From positions 1 to 6,884 of the forward strand of contig CAJUQQ010000087.1 of assembly GCA_910588175.1 (NCBI GenBank): a stretch of 6,884 bases of DNA, given 5' to 3'. The notes under the pieces are model-generated. The model was given only the letters and a program-made list of their open reading frames with translations. It was not told the DNA's origin and did no database searches. This stretch comes from an uncultured Oscillibacter sp. (GTDB taxonomy: Bacteria; Bacillota; Clostridia; Oscillospirales; Oscillospiraceae). Below, in pieces: positions 4,991 through 6,884 of this stretch. Within the stretch, counting starts at the first letter, position 1. Each line of letters begins with the position of its first letter. A program made the translations under genes and the position numbers.

Positions 4991-5566
4991 TTATTTCAGC
5001 TCGTCCAGGGTCAGGGAAAAGCTCTCCAGAAAGGTCTCCAGAAAATAGTCCACCTCCGGCAGGCCATAGCTCTCCAGGGCCCGCCGGGTCTGGGCGGCGG
5101 CCTCCCGGAATTCGGCGTTTCCGGCCTTCAGCTCCTCCACGCACTTGATGTAGGCGGACAGCTTGTCCGCCGCCTTCACCAGCCGTTCCACCTCCGGGTC
5201 CACACCGGTCAGCACCGGGACGTAAGCCGCCCGCAGCTCCTCCGGCAGCATGTCCAGAAGCTTTCGCTCCGCCACCGCCTCCACATCCTTATAGGCGTTT
5301 TGAATGGCGGGATTGTGGTATTTGATGGGGGTGGGCATATCCCCGGTGAGAATTTCGCTGGCGTCGTGGTACAGCGCCGCCGCCGCCGCCAGGCCGGGGT
5401 CCACGGTGCCGCCGAATTTCTCCCTGCGGATCACCGCCAGGGCGTGGGCCAGCACCGCCGCCTGGTGGCTGTGCTCCTGGACGTTTTCCGGGGCGGTGTT
5501 CCGCATCAGCGCCCAGCGCTGGATGAACCGCATCCGGGAGATGTAGGCGAAAAAGTGGCTCCTCAT
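4991..5566 (-). CDS. yfbR: HD-domain 5'-deoxynucleotidase, YfbR family
   Basis: The 191-residue product closely follows E. coli YfbR (199 residues), which removes the 5' phosphate from deoxyribonucleoside monophosphates and feeds nucleotide salvage and dUMP supply. Residues 2-30 read RSHFFAYISRMRFIQRWALM then RNTAPENV, with the substrate-contacting Arg17-Trp18. The metal ligands of the HD fold are His32 (in QEHSH), His67-Asp68 (in LYHDASEILTGDMPTP) and Asp134 (in KAADKLSAY). The C-terminal SLTLDEL matches the family end. It is probably cytosolic. The ATG at 5566 is 4 bases after the mtaB stop, and its ribosome binding sequence (GGAG and GAGG at 5567-5580) overlaps the mtaB end, so the two are probably translationally coupled. 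No clear terminator follows before the SLH gene. Confidence 0.93.
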   Translation of the reverse strand: MRSHFFAYISRMRFIQRWALMRNTAPENVQEHSHQAAVLAHALAVIRREKFGGTVDPGLAAAAALYHDASEILTGDMPTPIKYHNPAIQNAYKDVEAVAERKLLDMLPEELRAAYVPVLTGVDPEVERLVKAADKLSAYIKCVEELKAGNAEFREAAAQTRRALESYGLPEVDYFLETFLESFSLTLDELK

Positions 5567-5570
5567 GTCC

Positions 5571-6878
5571 TCACTCCTCCAGTTCCCCGAACAGGACTTC
5601 CCCGTCCGTCCGGGTGACGCGCACGGGGCGGATCTTGTTGCGCAGATTCTCCCCCTTTACCAGCACTTCCGCGTAGTTGGGGGCGTGGCCCAGGAAAAGG
5701 CCCTCCTCCCCGGCGGGCTGCTCGAAGAGCACCTCCTCCGTCCGTCCCACGCACTCCTCCAGATAGGACCGGCGCATGGCGGCGGCAACGTCCGCCGCCG
5801 CGCGGGCCCGCTCTCCCCGGAGACCCTTGGGAAGCTGCTCCATCTCCGCCGCCGGGGTGCCGGGACGCTCGGAATAGGGGAAAATGTGCATCCGGGCAAA
5901 GGCGCATTTCCGGATGAACGCCAGGGTCTCCTGAAACTCCTCCTCCGTTTCCCCGGGGAAGCCGGCGATCAGGTCCGTTGTAATGGCGGGGTGGCGGAAG
6001 GCTCCCCGCAGCAGCTCCACCGACCGGAGGTACCGGGCGGTGTCGTACCTCCGGCGCATCCGCTTCAGGGTGGCGTCGCATCCGCTCTGGAGGGAGAGGT
6101 GGAACTGGGGGCACAGGTCCGGCAGCAGCGCCGCCCGCTGGCAGAACTCCTCCGTAATGGTCCGGGGCTCCAGGCTCCCCAGCCGCAGCCGCACGCCGGG
6201 CACGGCGGCGCTGACGGCCTCCAGCAGATCAATCAGGGTGGTCCCCTCGTGGAGGTCCCGCCCCCAGGAGGAAATCTCAATGCCCGTCAGCACGATCTCC
6301 TGATAGCCCTGGTTTTTCAGCCCCAGGGCTTGGATCGCCGCCTCCCCCATAGGCAGGGACCGCACCGGCCCCCGGGCATAGGGGATGATGCAGTAGGAGC
6401 AGAAGTTGGAACAGCCGTCCTCCACCTTCAAAAGGGCCCGGGTGCGGCCCTCCAGCCCCCCGGCGGGCAGCCACTCAAAATGCCGCCGCTCAAAGGGCGG
6501 GTCCACGGCCTCCAGGGGGCCCCCGCGTTCCGGGGTCCGCTCCCGGACAGCCCGCTCCAGCAGGCTCAGGAAGCCCATGCGGTCCCCGGTGCCCGTCAAT
6601 ACGTCCGCCCCCAGGGCCCGGGCCTCGGCGGCGTGGGTCTGGGACCAGCAGCCGCAGACGGCCACCACGGCTTCCGGGTGCTCCCGGCGGACCCGGTGGA
6701 CGATCTGCCGGGATTTCTGGTCGCTGACGGCGGTGACGGAACAGGTGTTGATGATACAGGCGTCTGCCTCCTGGCCGAAGGGTGCCACCGTGTGTCCCCG
6801 GGCCTGGAGTTCCCGCTCCATGGCCTGGCTCTCGTACTGGTTCACCTTGCAGCCAAGGGTGTAGATGGCGACTTTCAT
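5571..6878 (-). CDS. mtaB: tRNA (N6-threonylcarbamoyladenosine(37)-C2)-methylthiotransferase
   Basis: The 435-residue product is a full-length radical-SAM methylthiotransferase. The N-terminal UPF0004 domain has the three cluster cysteines in TLGCKVNQYES (Cys10), INTCSVT (Cys46) and VCGCWSQ (Cys77). The radical-SAM CxxxCxxC is in EDGCSNFCSYCIIPYARG (Cys156, Cys160, Cys163), and a TRAM RNA-binding domain fills the last 60 residues. LGCKVNQYES is typical of MtaB rather than MiaB or RimO. MtaB converts t6A37 to ms2t6A37 in tRNAs reading ANN codons and uses two [4Fe-4S] clusters and SAM. The ATG is at 6878; only 6 bases upstream are in the window, so its ribosome binding site and promoter cannot be seen. 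It leads a minus-strand operon with yfbR, 4 bases apart. Confidence 0.95.
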   Translation of the reverse strand: MKVAIYTLGCKVNQYESQAMERELQARGHTVAPFGQEADACIINTCSVTAVSDQKSRQIVHRVRREHPEAVVAVCGCWSQTHAAEARALGADVLTGTGDRMGFLSLLERAVRERTPERGGPLEAVDPPFERRHFEWLPAGGLEGRTRALLKVEDGCSNFCSYCIIPYARGPVRSLPMGEAAIQALGLKNQGYQEIVLTGIEISSWGRDLHEGTTLIDLLEAVSAAVPGVRLRLGSLEPRTITEEFCQRAALLPDLCPQFHLSLQSGCDATLKRMRRRYDTARYLRSVELLRGAFRHPAITTDLIAGFPGETEEEFQETLAFIRKCAFARMHIFPYSERPGTPAAEMEQLPKGLRGERARAAADVAAAMRRSYLEECVGRTEEVLFEQPAGEEGLFLGHAPNYAEVLVKGENLRNKIRPVRVTRTDGEVLFGELEE

Positions 6879-6884
6879 AGTGGA

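Noticed and set aside
4688..5617. 309-codon open frame on the plus strand
   Set aside because: It spans yfbR, the inverted-repeat element and the start of the SLH gene in antisense and shows no domain. The minus-strand genes are unambiguous.

Overview
The window looks like chromosomal DNA from a high-G+C gut-type Clostridia, most likely Oscillospirales (Flavonifractor/Lawsonibacter-like). This is inferred from protein style and not from a marker gene. The support is a Bacillota-type tocopherol-cyclase-family protein, an SLH-anchored surface protein with YcdB/YcdC-like repeats, a short divergent HPr, and MtaB next to a YfbR-type nucleotidase. The promoters are AT-rich and near consensus within otherwise GC-rich DNA.

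Layout. Bases 1-83 hold the start of a minus-strand gene, probably an Fe-S scaffold-like protein, behind a consensus sigma-70 promoter at 164-192. Bases 188-424 hold an open plus-strand frame with a helix-turn-helix look and no credible start, possibly a gene remnant. Bases 433-1323 (minus) encode a tocopherol-cyclase-family protein of unknown substrate. Bases 1603-1854 carry the C-terminal catalytic tail of a tyrosine integrase with no N-terminus. It ends 57 bp from the 3' end of an intact tRNA-Ser(GGA) gene (1912-2003, minus), the classic position of a decayed tRNA-integrated element.

Bases 2004-2331 form a divergent intergenic region with a promoter for the tRNA, a GC hairpin, and a promoter for a small HPr-like gene (2332-2580). 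That protein lacks the PEP-phosphorylated histidine but keeps the regulatory serine, as in Bacillus Crh. A 16-bp-stem bidirectional terminator (2591-2627) separates it from the convergent SLH protein gene (2635-4800, minus).

Upstream of the SLH gene lies a 125-bp element (4822-4946) with 19-bp imperfect terminal inverted repeats and a TAA repeat on each side, which reads as a miniature transposable element. Upstream of that, yfbR (4991-5566) and mtaB (5571-6878) form a tight minus-strand operon for nucleotide clean-up and tRNA modification. No clear terminator separates this operon from the SLH gene, so readthrough across the miniature element is possible.

No large defence, CRISPR or biosynthetic system is visible. 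The most interesting items are the Crh-like HPr, the miniature element in the SLH gene's leader, the integrase fossil at tRNA-Ser, and the exact-consensus promoter with competing hairpins ahead of the Fe-S gene.
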